A program made the position numbers and the translations under genes. The notes under the pieces are model-generated. The model was not told the origin of the DNA. It did no database searches and worked only from the letters and a program-made list of their open reading frames with translations. This document shows positions 1-8,218 of a stretch of DNA of 64,000 bases, piece by piece (the first letter of the stretch is position 1; each line of letters begins with the position of its first letter). The stretch is from Paracoccus aestuarii (GTDB taxonomy: Bacteria > Pseudomonadota > Alphaproteobacteria > Rhodobacterales > Rhodobacteraceae). Location of the stretch: assembly GCF_028553885.1 (NCBI RefSeq), contig NZ_CP067169.1, positions 2,591,001-2,655,000 of the forward strand, in the 5' to 3' direction.

Positions 1-59
1 TGTCGATACCAGCAACTTGAAGTCTGGGTGTTATTGGCCTGCTATTCGGGAGGCGATGT

Positions 60-881
60 ATGCTTGATCGCTGGCAGATGAATACTGTATTTATTGTTTT
101 CATTTTTATTGTAGTGGTCCTTGCACTGAGTGAAGCCTACCTTGTTATTCAGGTTGCTCAGGGGGACGGAGGATGGGTTTCTGCGGCGACCGCCTTTATC
201 ACACTTCTATTTCTATCAGCAGCCGGTAAGACTTTCCTAGACATCAGTCGGAAGAATTTTCTCGACACAAGTAAGCTGCCTGTCTCCGTTTTGAAAGAGC
301 TTGCGGCGGAGATGGCGAAAATTGTTTCGAAGCCAGGCTTATCAGAAGTCGCTAAAAGGTTGGAGCTAATGCACGCGATATTAAATTTCGCGCGCAGCCG
401 AATGCCTGACTGGGCGAAGGGAAATCATTTTGAATTTTGCGTCTTCATTGATAGAGAATTTCCTGTGATGGTTGCTTACACTGATAGCGCCCTTCAATCC
501 CGAAATCGCAGCATGAGCCAGCGCGAAAGTAATCGCACTTACTACCGAGAAAAAATGTATGAGGCTGTTAAGCTATTAGATGGTCCGCAGAGTCAATTCC
601 ATTATATCAACGACACAGAGAGTTCGGAGATAAACTACAGCTTTGTTCGAGACGAGCAAAGGGTGCAGATTCGCTCTTCTTTGCTAGCTTGCACAGACAC
701 TGATACCCCTGCCATACTTGTTATCAGTAGCAATCAAAGGGACGCATTCAGCCTTGCAGATCCTGATTTCAACTCATTTGTTCGGTATTTGCTTGAGATG
801 ATCCATCTTCAGACTGCTGACGGTAAGCTTGAGGAACTCTACAGAAACGAGCGCCCTGAATTGTTTTTAGAGGTTAGATAG
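60..881 (+). CDS. Unrecognised membrane-anchored protein, 273 aa
   Basis: I do not recognise this protein. Residues about 8-31 form a strongly hydrophobic helix (many V, I, F, L) and residues about 39-56 a second one, so it is probably an inner-membrane protein with a large cytoplasmic C-terminal domain of some 210 residues. That domain is mixed and polar and shows no motif I can name. The gene is clearly richer in A+T than the core genes to the right and uses AT-rich codons, which suggests horizontal acquisition. The start ATG follows a GGAGGCG-like ribosome site. A stem-loop follows the stop at 905-934. Confidence 0.7.
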   Translation: MLDRWQMNTVFIVFIFIVVVLALSEAYLVIQVAQGDGGWVSAATAFITLLFLSAAGKTFLDISRKNFLDTSKLPVSVLKELAAEMAKIVSKPGLSEVAKRLELMHAILNFARSRMPDWAKGNHFEFCVFIDREFPVMVAYTDSALQSRNRSMSQRESNRTYYREKMYEAVKLLDGPQSQFHYINDTESSEINYSFVRDEQRVQIRSSLLACTDTDTPAILVISSNQRDAFSLADPDFNSFVRYLLEMIHLQTADGKLEELYRNERPELFLEVR

Positions 882-904
882 GGTGCATTGATAGGTAGGG
901 GAGT

Positions 905-934
905 GGTCTCGCTAGTGCAAAACGCTGCGAGACC
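905..934 (+). terminator. Stem-loop after the 60-881 gene
   Basis: GGTCTCGC at 905-912 pairs with GCGAGACC at 927-934 over a 14-nt loop, 23 nt after the stop codon. There is no T-run, so it may be a weak terminator or an mRNA 3' protecting hairpin. The pairing is seen; the role is inferred. Confidence 0.4.
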
Positions 935-1587
935 CTCTGAAGCTTATTGATAGACGGATTCGCGCGGCAACTCGCTTTCTCAACGTTGCCGCGTCTGCCG
1001 CGCATGTGGCTGTCACTCAGCTCTCTGCCAGCAACATCGAGCAAGGCGCTTGCCGCACTGCAAATAGGCTGAGTGTCCGCTTCAGGCCGAGGGCTCAATT
1101 GCTGCGTTGCATCGCCATCAGGTTGCTTCCCGCCTTGCGCGTTGGGTCAGGAACCCGTGTTGTTGCGCCGAGACTGAATGACCGCTTCTACACCTGCGGC
1201 TTCTGGTTAGCCGCATCGCTGAAAGGCGGCTTTCCGCCCTTGAGGTGGATCCTGCGCCGGTGACGCTGCCCGCGGGTCGAGCGTCCGCTTTGTCGAGATG
1301 CTGCATCTGCTCTGCCGCACTGCCGTATGACCGCTTCCCGCCCATTGCGGCCGCTCGACGCTTGACTGATGCCGGCGTGCAGCTTCTCCAAACCGGACGT
1401 TCGCTCTAAGTATGTGCTATCTCTGATTTCTCGCGTTGCTGCTACGGCATCTGCCGTCTGAACCACGACTGGACAATGAGGCAGTTGGTGAGAGCCGAGC
1501 CTGCAATTGGGGTGCTCGCCGTCACCAATGAGCACCTGAACGACCAGCTTCAAACCGGCAGAGGTATCATGCCACTCGCCTGCGCTC
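935..1587. other. Non-coding stretch with degenerate repeats
   Basis: I see no convincing gene here; the open frames have no codon bias and no ribosome sites. The stretch contains imperfect repeats built on GTCCGCTT and GCTTCCCGCC (about 1075-1135, 1280-1345). One of them, starting AGCGTCCGCTTT at 1280 and continuing to ATGCTGC at about 1304, recurs at 5006-5037 in the other non-coding gap. Similar degenerate sequence appears to be common in intergenic accessory DNA of this family, but I cannot assign a role. Confidence 0.5.
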
Positions 1588-1616
1588 TGGACTTGCCCGG
1601 CTTTTGTGGAGAGCGT

Positions 1617-2485
1617 TTAGCTCACTTCCCGTGCCTTTCGCTCGAAGGCGATGGGGCTTTGGAAGCCGAGCGATGAATGTCGCCTGACGGGGTTATAGAA
1701 TCCGTCGATGTATCTGGCGATGGCGTTTTCGGCCTGCTGGCGGGATTGCCAGGCGACCGGCCAGATCAGCTCTGACTTGATGGTTTTGAAGAACGTTTCC
1801 ACCATCGAGTTGTCGTAGCAGTTCCCACGCCCGCTCATCGAGATCAGGATGCCGCGTTTGCGGAGCAGCGCCTGATAGGTGACCGAGCAGTATTGCGATC
1901 CGCGGTCGGAATGATGGACCGGCCCGGGTGCAAAGTTGCGAACCACCAGAGCACGGCGCAGGGCTTCGACCGCGAGATCGCGCTTCAGACGATCACTCGT
2001 GGCCCAACCGACGACACGGCGCGAGAAGAGGTCCAGGACGATGGCGAGGTAAAGCCAGCCCTCTGCCGTCCAGATGTAGGAGATATCAGCCCCCCCTTTC
2101 TGTCCGGACCGTCCGCCGTGAAGTCCTGCGCTACAAGGTTCGGCGGGAAGGGCCAGGCATGTTCGCTGTCTGTCGTGCGCTTGAAGCGCCGCGTCGGACC
2201 GTGCGATCAACTGGTTCTCGCGCATCAGGCGTGCCGTGCGATGCCGCCCGATCTCATGGCCCTCGTCGACGAGATCGCAGGTCGCATGCGCGGGCTGCCA
2301 TAGGTGCCGTTCGACAGCGCGAAGGCCGTGCGGATATGGGCTAGATAGACCATGTCCTGCTGCTGGCGGCGGCAGGCCGGGCGTTCCTGCCAAGCGAAGA
2401 AACCGCTTTGGCTGACCCCGAGGACGCGGCACATCCGGTTGATCGGGAAGCTGGCCTTCTCCGCTTCGATGAAGCCGAAGGTCAT
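1617..2485 (-). pseudogene. IS3 orfB (DDE transposase), frameshifted
   Basis: The N-terminus starts at 2485 (MTFGFIEAEKASFPINRMCR) and reads as IS3 OrfB until about 2305. The rest of the rve integrase core (ADISYIWTAEGWLYLAIVLD, HSDRGSQYCS, MVETFFKTIKSEL) lies in other frames down to 1617. Three small indels, near 2300, 2205 and 2085 (the last in a run of seven C), break the frame. The catalytic D, D and E positions are all still encoded. It is a recently broken gene; a sequencing error in the homopolymer could explain one shift, not all three. Confidence 0.8.
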
Positions 2486-2522
2486 CGACTTCCCTCTTTC
2501 GCGAAGAAGGCCGCGGCTTTTT

Positions 2523-2810
2523 TTAAGATGTCGCCATTCGCCGGGAAAACGATCCCCCGGATCGTTTTCTGATCCGGCTCGAATGCTTCAGGACCGCATT
2601 CTCGCGCCGAAGCCGCTTCAACTCGGCATGCAGGTCGACAGGTGCCTCACTCGGCTTACCGGTGTCCCGCTCCTGACCCAGCCACCGCGTCAGCGTCGAC
2701 AAGCCAATGCCAAGATCCTGCGCGATTTCCCGCCGCGTCCTGCCGCTGGTCAGTGCCAGCCGCACCGCTTCACGCCGAAACTCCGGCGTCGGTCTGTTCC
2801 CGTTTCCCAT
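2523..2810 (-). pseudogene. IS3 orfA (helix-turn-helix subunit), altered 3' end
   Basis: Starting at the ATG at 2810, residues 5-50 form the IS3 OrfA helix-turn-helix (PEFRREAVRLAL, then REIAQDLGIGLSTLTRWL), followed by the leucine-zipper-like segment LKRLRRENAVLK. The family normally continues with an ILKKAAAFFA-like tail. Here a roughly 44-bp net insertion, the palindrome at 2535-2585, replaces it with an unrelated tail. The original continuation (ILKKA...) is still visible downstream in another frame near 2525. Transposition activity is therefore unlikely. Confidence 0.75.
2535..2585. repeat. Palindromic element, copy A (inside IS3 orfA)
   Basis: This is a 51-bp near-palindrome. Inner arms AAAACGATCC (2546-2555) and GGATCGTTTT (2559-2568) flank a CCC loop. 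Outer arms CATTCG/CCGG and CCGG/CGAATG also pair. Comparison with the usual IS3 OrfA protein sequence indicates that it was inserted into the gene. A second copy with the same core but different, still-pairing outer arms lies at 44197-44244 in an unrelated transposase gene. Confidence 0.8.
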
Positions 2811-2863
2811 AGAACACTCCTGGTTCCTCAGTTGGTGCTCTCCACATTTTCCGGGCAAGTCCA

Positions 2864-3724
2864 CTCGATGGACGGGTTCTCGTCGAGATCAAGCAGCCCA
2901 CGGCGGCCGAAGGGGGGCTTGCGCTGATCGACCAGATCGCCGCGCAGCGTGAGCACCTGCTCTTGCAGGCGGGCTTATCCTCAGACAAGCTTCTTGCGGG
3001 CTCCGTGGGGGTGCCGGCGGCCGTGCATCCGCGAACCCGCCGCCTGAGCCGCATCCCGAACATTCGCGGCATCGAGGAGCTCGATTTCAGCGGGATCCTT
3101 ACCCGGAAGTTCGACATGCCAGTGTCCGTCGAGAACGACGTGAACCTTGCTGCGCTCGGCGAACATTGGCGGGGTCACAGAGCAAGCAGCATGGTCTTCC
3201 TTGCCCTTGGCACGGGGATCGGGATGGGCGTCATACTGGACGGCAAGCTGTTTCGTGGCGCGCGGGGCGCGGCGGGCGAAATAAGCGCTCTTCCAATCGG
3301 CGGCGACGCTTTCGCTCAAGACAGTCTGGAGAGCGGCGCGCTGGAGAACGCGGTTTCCGGCAAGGCGATGATGGCTCGATACTTGGGCAGCGGTGGCAGG
3401 CCAGGCACGAAGCTGACAGGCCTTTTCGTAGTGCCGCCAAGCTCGGCGCCCGCGCCGATGCTTGACGAGGCCGGGCGCCTCATCGCGCTCGCGATCCTGT
3501 CCGTCTGCGCTGTCATTGACCCTGAGAAGGTTGTTCTTGGCGGCAGTATAGGCATCCGTCCTGAACTCCTTGCGCGGACCACCCACCATCTTGCGCGCTG
3601 CATGGCCGTTCCTCCGTCCTGCCAAATCAGCGCCCTTGGCAATAGGGCCGGAGCTCTTGGCGCGGTGCGCGCTGCGCGGCTTCTGCTCGCCGATGAATAT
3701 ATCTCTGCCTGCGAGACCTCATGA
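2864..3724 (+). pseudogene. ROK-family sugar kinase or repressor, 5' end lost to the IS
   Basis: The frame is open from the IS junction (DGRVLVEIKQPT...) through the ROK fold: SVGVPAAVHP, ENDVNLAALGEHW, and the phosphate-loop-like LALGTGIGMGVILDGKLFRG. The N-terminal part, with either the ATP-binding start of a kinase or the winged helix of a NagC-type repressor, is missing. The usual ROK zinc motif CxCGxxGC is absent: after GARGAAGEIS the sequence runs directly to ESGALENAVSG. The next gene is nagB, overlapping by ATGA, so the protein probably served or controlled amino-sugar catabolism. An internal start at 2963 could still give a 253-aa fragment. Confidence 0.75.
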
Positions 3725-4518
3725 CGATCACGACAAGTCCCGACGCACGAAGCCCGATGCTGCTGGTGCTGCCTTCGCCGGAGGCGGTCGCCCGCCAGGC
3801 GGCGGGTCACATCGCCGACCTGATCAGAAGCAGGCGTGCGCGCGTGCTGGGCCTTGCCACCGGCCGGACCCCGCTCCGGGTCTACGAGCTTCTGTCCGCG
3901 GAGCTGCGGGCCGGCCGTCTGAGCCTTGCCGGCGTCACGACCTTCAATCTCGACGAATATCAGGGCCTCGGCCCTGATCATCCAGCCTCCTTCCGGAGCT
4001 ATATGGAGCAGCACCTGTTCCGACATTCGGATATTGATCCAGCGCACTGGCATGTGCCGGACGGAATGAACCTGGACGGCGATGCCGTGAGAAGCCACTA
4101 CGAGGGACTGATCGTAGCAGCGGGTGGGATCGATCTGCAACTGCTTGGCATCGGGGCGAACGGTCATATCGGCTTCAACGAACCCTTATCGGCGTTCGAC
4201 AGCCGGACCCGCATCGTCAGACTTGCGCCTGAGACGCGTGAAGCAAACTCTGACGAGTTTTCTGACGGCCGAACGCCCGAGCGTGCGATCACCATGGGCA
4301 TCGGCACCATCCTAGAGGCGCGGGAGATACTCCTGCTGGCGTGCGGTGCGGCCAAGGGCGAGGCTCTTGCGGCCATGATAGCAGGCCCTCTGCACCCCAG
4401 CTGCCCGGCATCTGCGTTGAGACTGCATCCGCAGGTTACTGTTCTCTGTGATCACGAGGCAGCGGCAGGTTTAAGCTCCTTCACCGAACTAGGTTCAGGG
4501 TTTACCGGCACCGCCTAG
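3721..4518 (+). CDS. nagB: Glucosamine-6-phosphate deaminase
   Basis: It converts glucosamine-6-phosphate to fructose-6-phosphate and ammonia, feeding amino sugars into glycolysis in the cytoplasm. The 265-aa length matches the family (266 in E. coli). Visible motifs are the TGRTPLRVYE phosphate-binding loop (residues 47-56), TFNLDEY with catalytic Asp78, and GIGANGHIGFNEP with His149 and Glu154. The start overlaps the stop of the truncated ROK gene (ATGA), so they formed one operon. The C-terminus after LSSFTELGSG is short and may have been altered by rearrangement near 4490. Loss of the upstream promoter through the IS may have silenced it. Confidence 0.9.
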   Translation: MTITTSPDARSPMLLVLPSPEAVARQAAGHIADLIRSRRARVLGLATGRTPLRVYELLSAELRAGRLSLAGVTTFNLDEYQGLGPDHPASFRSYMEQHLFRHSDIDPAHWHVPDGMNLDGDAVRSHYEGLIVAAGGIDLQLLGIGANGHIGFNEPLSAFDSRTRIVRLAPETREANSDEFSDGRTPERAITMGIGTILEAREILLLACGAAKGEALAAMIAGPLHPSCPASALRLHPQVTVLCDHEAAAGLSSFTELGSGFTGTA

Positions 4519-4611
4519 GTTCCAGACTTCGGTAACGGGGTCTCCCGGGACCGGGGCGCTGATCGACATGACACCCGCAAGCATGATCGAAAAAAAGAGT
4601 CGTTGAGACAT
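4495..4611 (-). CDS. Possible 38-aa exported peptide or gene remnant
   Basis: A strong ribosome site (GGAGGACA) precedes ATG at 4611. The short product starts MSQRLFFSIMLAGVMS, with a basic start and hydrophobic core like a signal peptide, and stops after 38 residues inside the end of nagB. The good start and abrupt end suggest the 5' remnant of a larger secreted-protein gene cut by a rearrangement, or a genuine small peptide. I cannot tell which. Confidence 0.35.
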   Translation of the reverse strand: MSQRLFFSIMLAGVMSISAPVPGDPVTEVWNLGGAGKP

Positions 4612-5107
4612 GTTGTCCTCCTGCTGCAGCGTCATGCCGCACTACCACGCAGGATTGAGGGCATGCACGAGGGACCGCAATAATACAACCGCGCGCCTCG
4701 CGGCGTCTATCGCAACTTTGTCCACATTGGCTTGGGCAAGGTGCGGCGTTGGAGCCGGATGACGGGCTAGGCGTTGCACGTGCCTTCGACCGCATGGCGG
4801 CCCGTGCGCAGTAGCGGCCAAGCTTCCTCGTATGGCATGATGTGGACTCTTCTCGTCGATCTGCCGCCTCTGGCGCCAGGACGTATGCTGGGCGGCCTCT
4901 GACCCGCGCACTCGGCCGATGCTGCGGCTGCCGTGCTGCACCACGGTCAGGCTGCTTCCCGCCCTTTCAGTCGAACCGGGCGCTCCCCTGACCTTCGGCA
5001 GAGTAAGCGTCCGCTTTTTGGCTGATGCTGCGGTCGCCATGCCACGAACGGGCGGGACGGGGTGCCTAGAGGGCGCGGCCCGGCCTGTCAAGCCGGGGTG
5101 GCGGGTG
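4612..5107. other. Non-coding stretch with degenerate repeats
   Basis: No gene is visible. Around 4950-5040 the same degenerate motifs occur as at 1075-1345 (GCTTCCCGCC; AGCGTCCGCTTT ... ATGCTGC at 5006-5037). The two gaps may share an origin. Confidence 0.45.
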
Positions 5108-5728
5108 TCACACCGGCGCGTCCAGCAGCGCCAGCGCGCCGTCCGGCAGGGGCCGCTGCAGCGCCTCGGCACGGATGCCGCCGAGCCATGCGCGCCATTC
5201 CTCGGGGCGGGTCAGGATCACCGGCATGGCCTTGGGATGAATGGGCGCGATCTCTGCATTCGGCGGGCAGGTCAGGAAGGCGTAGAGATCATCGGTCGTC
5301 TCGCCATCCTTGACCTTGCGGAGCGAGGTCCAGCCGCGCGTCTCGATCCCCGCGAAGAACATCGTGGTCTCAGCGTAAGTCGGCGCGAACCACTGCACCC
5401 CCTGCCCCTTGCCGCGCGGTTCCGAGAAGCTGGTGACCGGCACCAGGCAGCGATGCCCCTGCCCCAGCCAGCGCCGCCAATGCGGCGAGCCGAGATTGCG
5501 CACATTGGTGACACCGGGATCGCGCGCGGTCTTCAGGACCGAGGGCGGCGACGGCATGCCCCATCGCGCCTTGACCAGCTCCGGCCCGTCGTCGCCGTTG
5601 CGGATGATCGGCGCCAGCTGATCGGGATAGACGCTGCCGGAGGCCAGGTTTCCGGCGCGGTCGGTGAGCCCATCGATCAGACGGGTCAGTGCCTCCTGCG
5701 AGGTCGTCACGTTATACAGATTGCAAAT
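5108..5728 (-). CDS. SRAP-family DNA-protein crosslink sensor (YedK/HMCES type), ATT start
   Basis: SRAP proteins shield abasic sites in single-stranded DNA by linking covalently through Cys2. The body is typical: NVRNLGSPHW (active-site Asn), CLVPVTSFSEP (Glu) and IHPKAMPVIL (His), about 206 aa in all. The family starts MC; here the codons for CNLYNVTTSQEAL are intact at 5725 downwards, but the codon before TGC is ATT (5726-5728), not ATG. The nearest ordinary start, GTG at 5710, would remove the catalytic Cys. So either ATT is used, as in a few known bacterial genes, or the protein is inactivated by a start mutation. It is divergent from imuA, and both concern DNA damage. Confidence 0.8.
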   Translation of the reverse strand: MCNLYNVTTSQEALTRLIDGLTDRAGNLASGSVYPDQLAPIIRNGDDGPELVKARWGMPSPPSVLKTARDPGVTNVRNLGSPHWRRWLGQGHRCLVPVTSFSEPRGKGQGVQWFAPTYAETTMFFAGIETRGWTSLRKVKDGETTDDLYAFLTCPPNAEIAPIHPKAMPVILTRPEEWRAWLGGIRAEALQRPLPDGALALLDAPV

Positions 5729-5957
5729 CGCCCTGCCCTCGCGCTTTCCTAGCTTCCGTTCTGGGCCTGCTTTCTGCCTAGGTCAATCACGTCACGGCTA
5801 ATGCCATTACCCTGTCGAAGGATCAGGATGGGCAGTCTATACGACCACCTACGACTTATCCCCCGCTTTGAATCCAGCATTTTCAATTCCTTGTGGCGTC
5901 GTCGCCCAGGCTCACAGTGGAACATACGCAGCGCCGGTTGACAGAATGGCACGCTAA

Positions 5958-5972
5958 GAACAAAACAGGAAC
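5958..5972. promoter_or_regulatory. LexA (SOS) box upstream of imuA
   Basis: GAAC (5958-5961), seven bases, then GAAC (5969-5972). This is the reverse-strand form of GTTC-N7-GTTC, the direct-repeat LexA site known in alphaproteobacteria. It lies 44 bp before the imuA start, the classical position for the SOS-controlled imuA-imuB-dnaE2 operon. The 230-bp distance to the divergent SRAP gene makes shared control possible but less certain. The rest of the stretch 5729-6015 holds no convincing gene. Confidence 0.85.
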
Positions 5973-6015
5973 TAGCTAGACCCGTTCATCACCAACTGCA
6001 AAGGAGCCCCTTTCC

Positions 6016-6771
6016 ATGCCTGCCGTCCGCCCCGCTCTGGCCGAACTGCGTGCCCGGATCGGCGAGATCGACGGCACGGGAGCGCGCCAACACGGTGTGC
6101 TGCCCTTCGGGGTGCGGGAGCTGGACCGCCGCCTGCCACAGGGCGGGTTGTCGCTCGGCGCGCTGCACGAGGTCGCCGGCGGCGGTCAAGGTGCGGTGGA
6201 TGGCGCGGCGGCCGCCTGCTTCGTGGCTGGCATCGCCGCGCGGATGAAGGGCCAGGTGCTGTGGTGCGTGACCCAGACCGATCTCTTCGCGCCGGGACTG
6301 GCGCAGGTCGGCCTGCCGCCCGAGCGGGTGATCCATGTCGAGGCCGGAGACGACATCTCGGTTCTGGCCGCGATGGAGGAAGGGCTGCGCCATGGCGGGC
6401 TGGGCGCGGTGGTCGGCGACGTGGCGCGGCTGTCAATGACCGCCTCGCGCCGGCTGCACCTCGCCGCCAAGGGGTCGGGCACCATCGGGTTGGCGCTCAG
6501 GCGCTGGCGGCGGCAGGCGGATGCCAGCGACTTCGGACAGCCGACCGCGGCGATGACCCGCTGGCGGGTGTCGGAGCTGCCCTCCGCCCCCCTGCCCGTT
6601 CTGGGCATCGGCCGGGCCCGGTGGCTCGTGGAGCTGATCCGAGCCCGGGCAGGGGATTCCTTCGATCTCGAACTGGAGGCATGCGATGGCGCGGGTCATC
6701 TTCGTCTTCCTGCCGATGTGGCCGATCGATCGGCGGCAGCGGCAGGCGGACGTTACATTGCCGCCGGCTGA
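6016..6771 (+). CDS. imuA: ImuA, mutasome accessory protein
   Basis: ImuA is a RecA-like cell-division-inhibitor-type protein that works with ImuB and DnaE2 in SOS mutagenesis across DNA lesions. The 251 residues include the family's opening LRARIGEID, then LPFGVRELDRRLPQGGL and ALHEVAG, and a degenerate RecA-like core without a clear Walker A. AAAGGAG precedes the ATG at a suitable distance. It is first in the three-gene cassette, downstream of the LexA box, and overlaps imuB by 86 nt. Confidence 0.92.
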   Translation: MPAVRPALAELRARIGEIDGTGARQHGVLPFGVRELDRRLPQGGLSLGALHEVAGGGQGAVDGAAAACFVAGIAARMKGQVLWCVTQTDLFAPGLAQVGLPPERVIHVEAGDDISVLAAMEEGLRHGGLGAVVGDVARLSMTASRRLHLAAKGSGTIGLALRRWRRQADASDFGQPTAAMTRWRVSELPSAPLPVLGIGRARWLVELIRARAGDSFDLELEACDGAGHLRLPADVADRSAAAAGGRYIAAG

Positions 6772-8218
6772 GGGGCCGCTGATCATCGCCGGCCGCGTGG
6801 GCAACCGGCGGGTGATCACCGCCGCCTGCCCCGCCGCACTTGATCTGGGCCTGCGGACGGGCATGACTGTCAGCCGGGCGCAGGCGCTGGTGCCCGATCT
6901 GCGCATCGAGGCGGATGACGCCGCCGCAGATGCCGCGGCGCTCGAGCGTCTGGCGCTCTGGTTGCTGCAGCGGGTCGCGCCCATCGTCTCGGCCGATCCG
7001 CCCGACGGGATCGTCATCGACTCGACGGGCGCCGATCATCTGCATGGCGGTGAGGCGGCAATGCTGGAGGCGCTGGCGGGCAAGCTGGCGCTTTCCGGCA
7101 TCACCGCACGGCTGGCCCTGGCCGACAGCTGGGGCGCGGCCCATGCGCTGGCGCATCACGGGGCGGATGGCGTCACCATCGTGCCGCCGGGTGCGTCGGA
7201 CGCCGCGTTGGCGCCCCTGCCGCTGGAGGCTCTGCGCCTGCCCGCTGCCACGGCGGCCGGGCTGCGGGATCTCGGCTTCGAGACCATCGGCGATCTGATG
7301 GACCAGCCGCGCGCGCCCCTGACCCGCCGCTTTGGCGAGGCCCTCTGCCGCCGCCTGGACCAGGCGCGGGGGCTGGCATCCGAGCCGATCGCGCCCCTGC
7401 GCCCGGAGGGGCTGATCGAGATCCGCCGCGCCTTCGCCGAACCCATCGCCGCGCCGGAGACCATCGCTCGCACCATCGGCAAGCTGGTGGGCCAGCTCTG
7501 CACCGAACTGACCGCCAAGGGTCTCGGCGCGCGGCGGCTGGACCTGCTATGCGCGCGGATCGACAACCGCATCGAGGTCCTGCGCGTAGGCCTGGCCGTG
7601 CCGCAGCGCGACCCGGCCAGGCTGACCCGGCTCTTCTGCGACAGGATCGTCACCCTCGATCCGGGCCTCGGCATCGAGATCATGACCCTGACCGCCACCA
7701 TCGCCGAGCCGCTGGTGCCGCGGCAGGCGGCCACCTCGCTACTGGAGGAGGCGGCGCCCGATCTCTCCGGGCTGATCGACACGCTGTCGAACCGGCTTGG
7801 CGCCCGCTCGGTCTTCCGCTTCGCCGCGGTGGCCAGCGACGTGCCGGAACGCGCCATCATCCGCATCCCGCCGCTGGTGGACACGGCCACCCCCGGCATG
7901 GAGGCCTGGCCCGACCACTGGCCCCGGCCCGCCCGCCTGCTGCCGCGGCCCGAGCCGATCGAGACCATGGCGCTGCTGCCCGACCATCCGCCGCGCTGGA
8001 TCCTCTGGCGCGGGGTGCGGCGCCATGTGCAATGCGCCGACGGGCCGGAACGCATCTTCGGCGAGTGGTGGAAGCGTGACGCCGAGGCCCAGGCCGTGCG
8101 CGATTACTTCCGCATCGAGGACGAGGCCGGAGCCCGCTACTGGATCTTCCGGCAAGGCGACGGCGAAGACCAGGCCACCGGATCGCATCGCTGGTTCCTG
8201 CATGGGGTGTTCGGATGA
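6686..8218 (+). CDS. imuB: ImuB, catalytically dead Y-family polymerase homologue
   Basis: ImuB bridges the beta clamp, ImuA and DnaE2. The 510-aa protein has the Y-family fold (palm, fingers, thumb, little finger) but lacks the catalytic acids. Where DinB has DMDAFFASVE it begins [10 protein letters not shown], and where DinB has SxDEAYLD it has [13 protein letters not shown]. The helix-hairpin-helix region [20 protein letters not shown] is clear at about 190-210. The start lies inside imuA (86-nt overlap), so translation is probably coupled; it ends in ATGA with dnaE2. The C-terminal third carries the RIFGEWW-x-RD...YFRIEDE segment typical of ImuB. Confidence 0.92.
   Translation: MARVIFVFLPMWPIDRRQRQADVTLPPAEGPLIIAGRVGNRRVITAACPAALDLGLRTGMTVSRAQALVPDLRIEADDAAADAAALERLALWLLQRVAPIVSADPPDGIVIDSTGADHLHGGEAAMLEALAGKLALSGITARLALADSWGAAHALAHHGADGVTIVPPGASDAALAPLPLEALRLPAATAAGLRDLGFETIGDLMDQPRAPLTRRFGEALCRRLDQARGLASEPIAPLRPEGLIEIRRAFAEPIAAPETIARTIGKLVGQLCTELTAKGLGARRLDLLCARIDNRIEVLRVGLAVPQRDPARLTRLFCDRIVTLDPGLGIEIMTLTATIAEPLVPRQAATSLLEEAAPDLSGLIDTLSNRLGARSVFRFAAVASDVPERAIIRIPPLVDTATPGMEAWPDHWPRPARLLPRPEPIETMALLPDHPPRWILWRGVRRHVQCADGPERIFGEWWKRDAEAQAVRDYFRIEDEAGARYWIFRQGDGEDQATGSHRWFLHGVFG

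Larger units (their letters stand above)
1588..2863 (-). mobile_element. IS3-family insertion sequence, decayed
   Basis: The ends are 27-bp inverted repeats, both beginning TGGACTTGCCCGG (1588-1614 and 2837-2863, 23 of 27 matching). They are flanked by a 3-bp direct repeat CTC (1585-1587 and 2864-2866), the expected target duplication. Inside, on the minus strand, are orfA (helix-turn-helix) and orfB (DDE integrase core), the usual IS3 layout. Both are damaged: orfA by a palindromic insert, orfB by three small indels. The element cuts the 5' end off the ROK gene to the right. The 1276-bp length fits the family. Confidence 0.88.

Noticed and set aside
5749-5952. 67-codon minus-strand frame between the SRAP gene and the LexA box
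   Set aside because: No ribosome site and no protein character; it occupies the regulatory gap.
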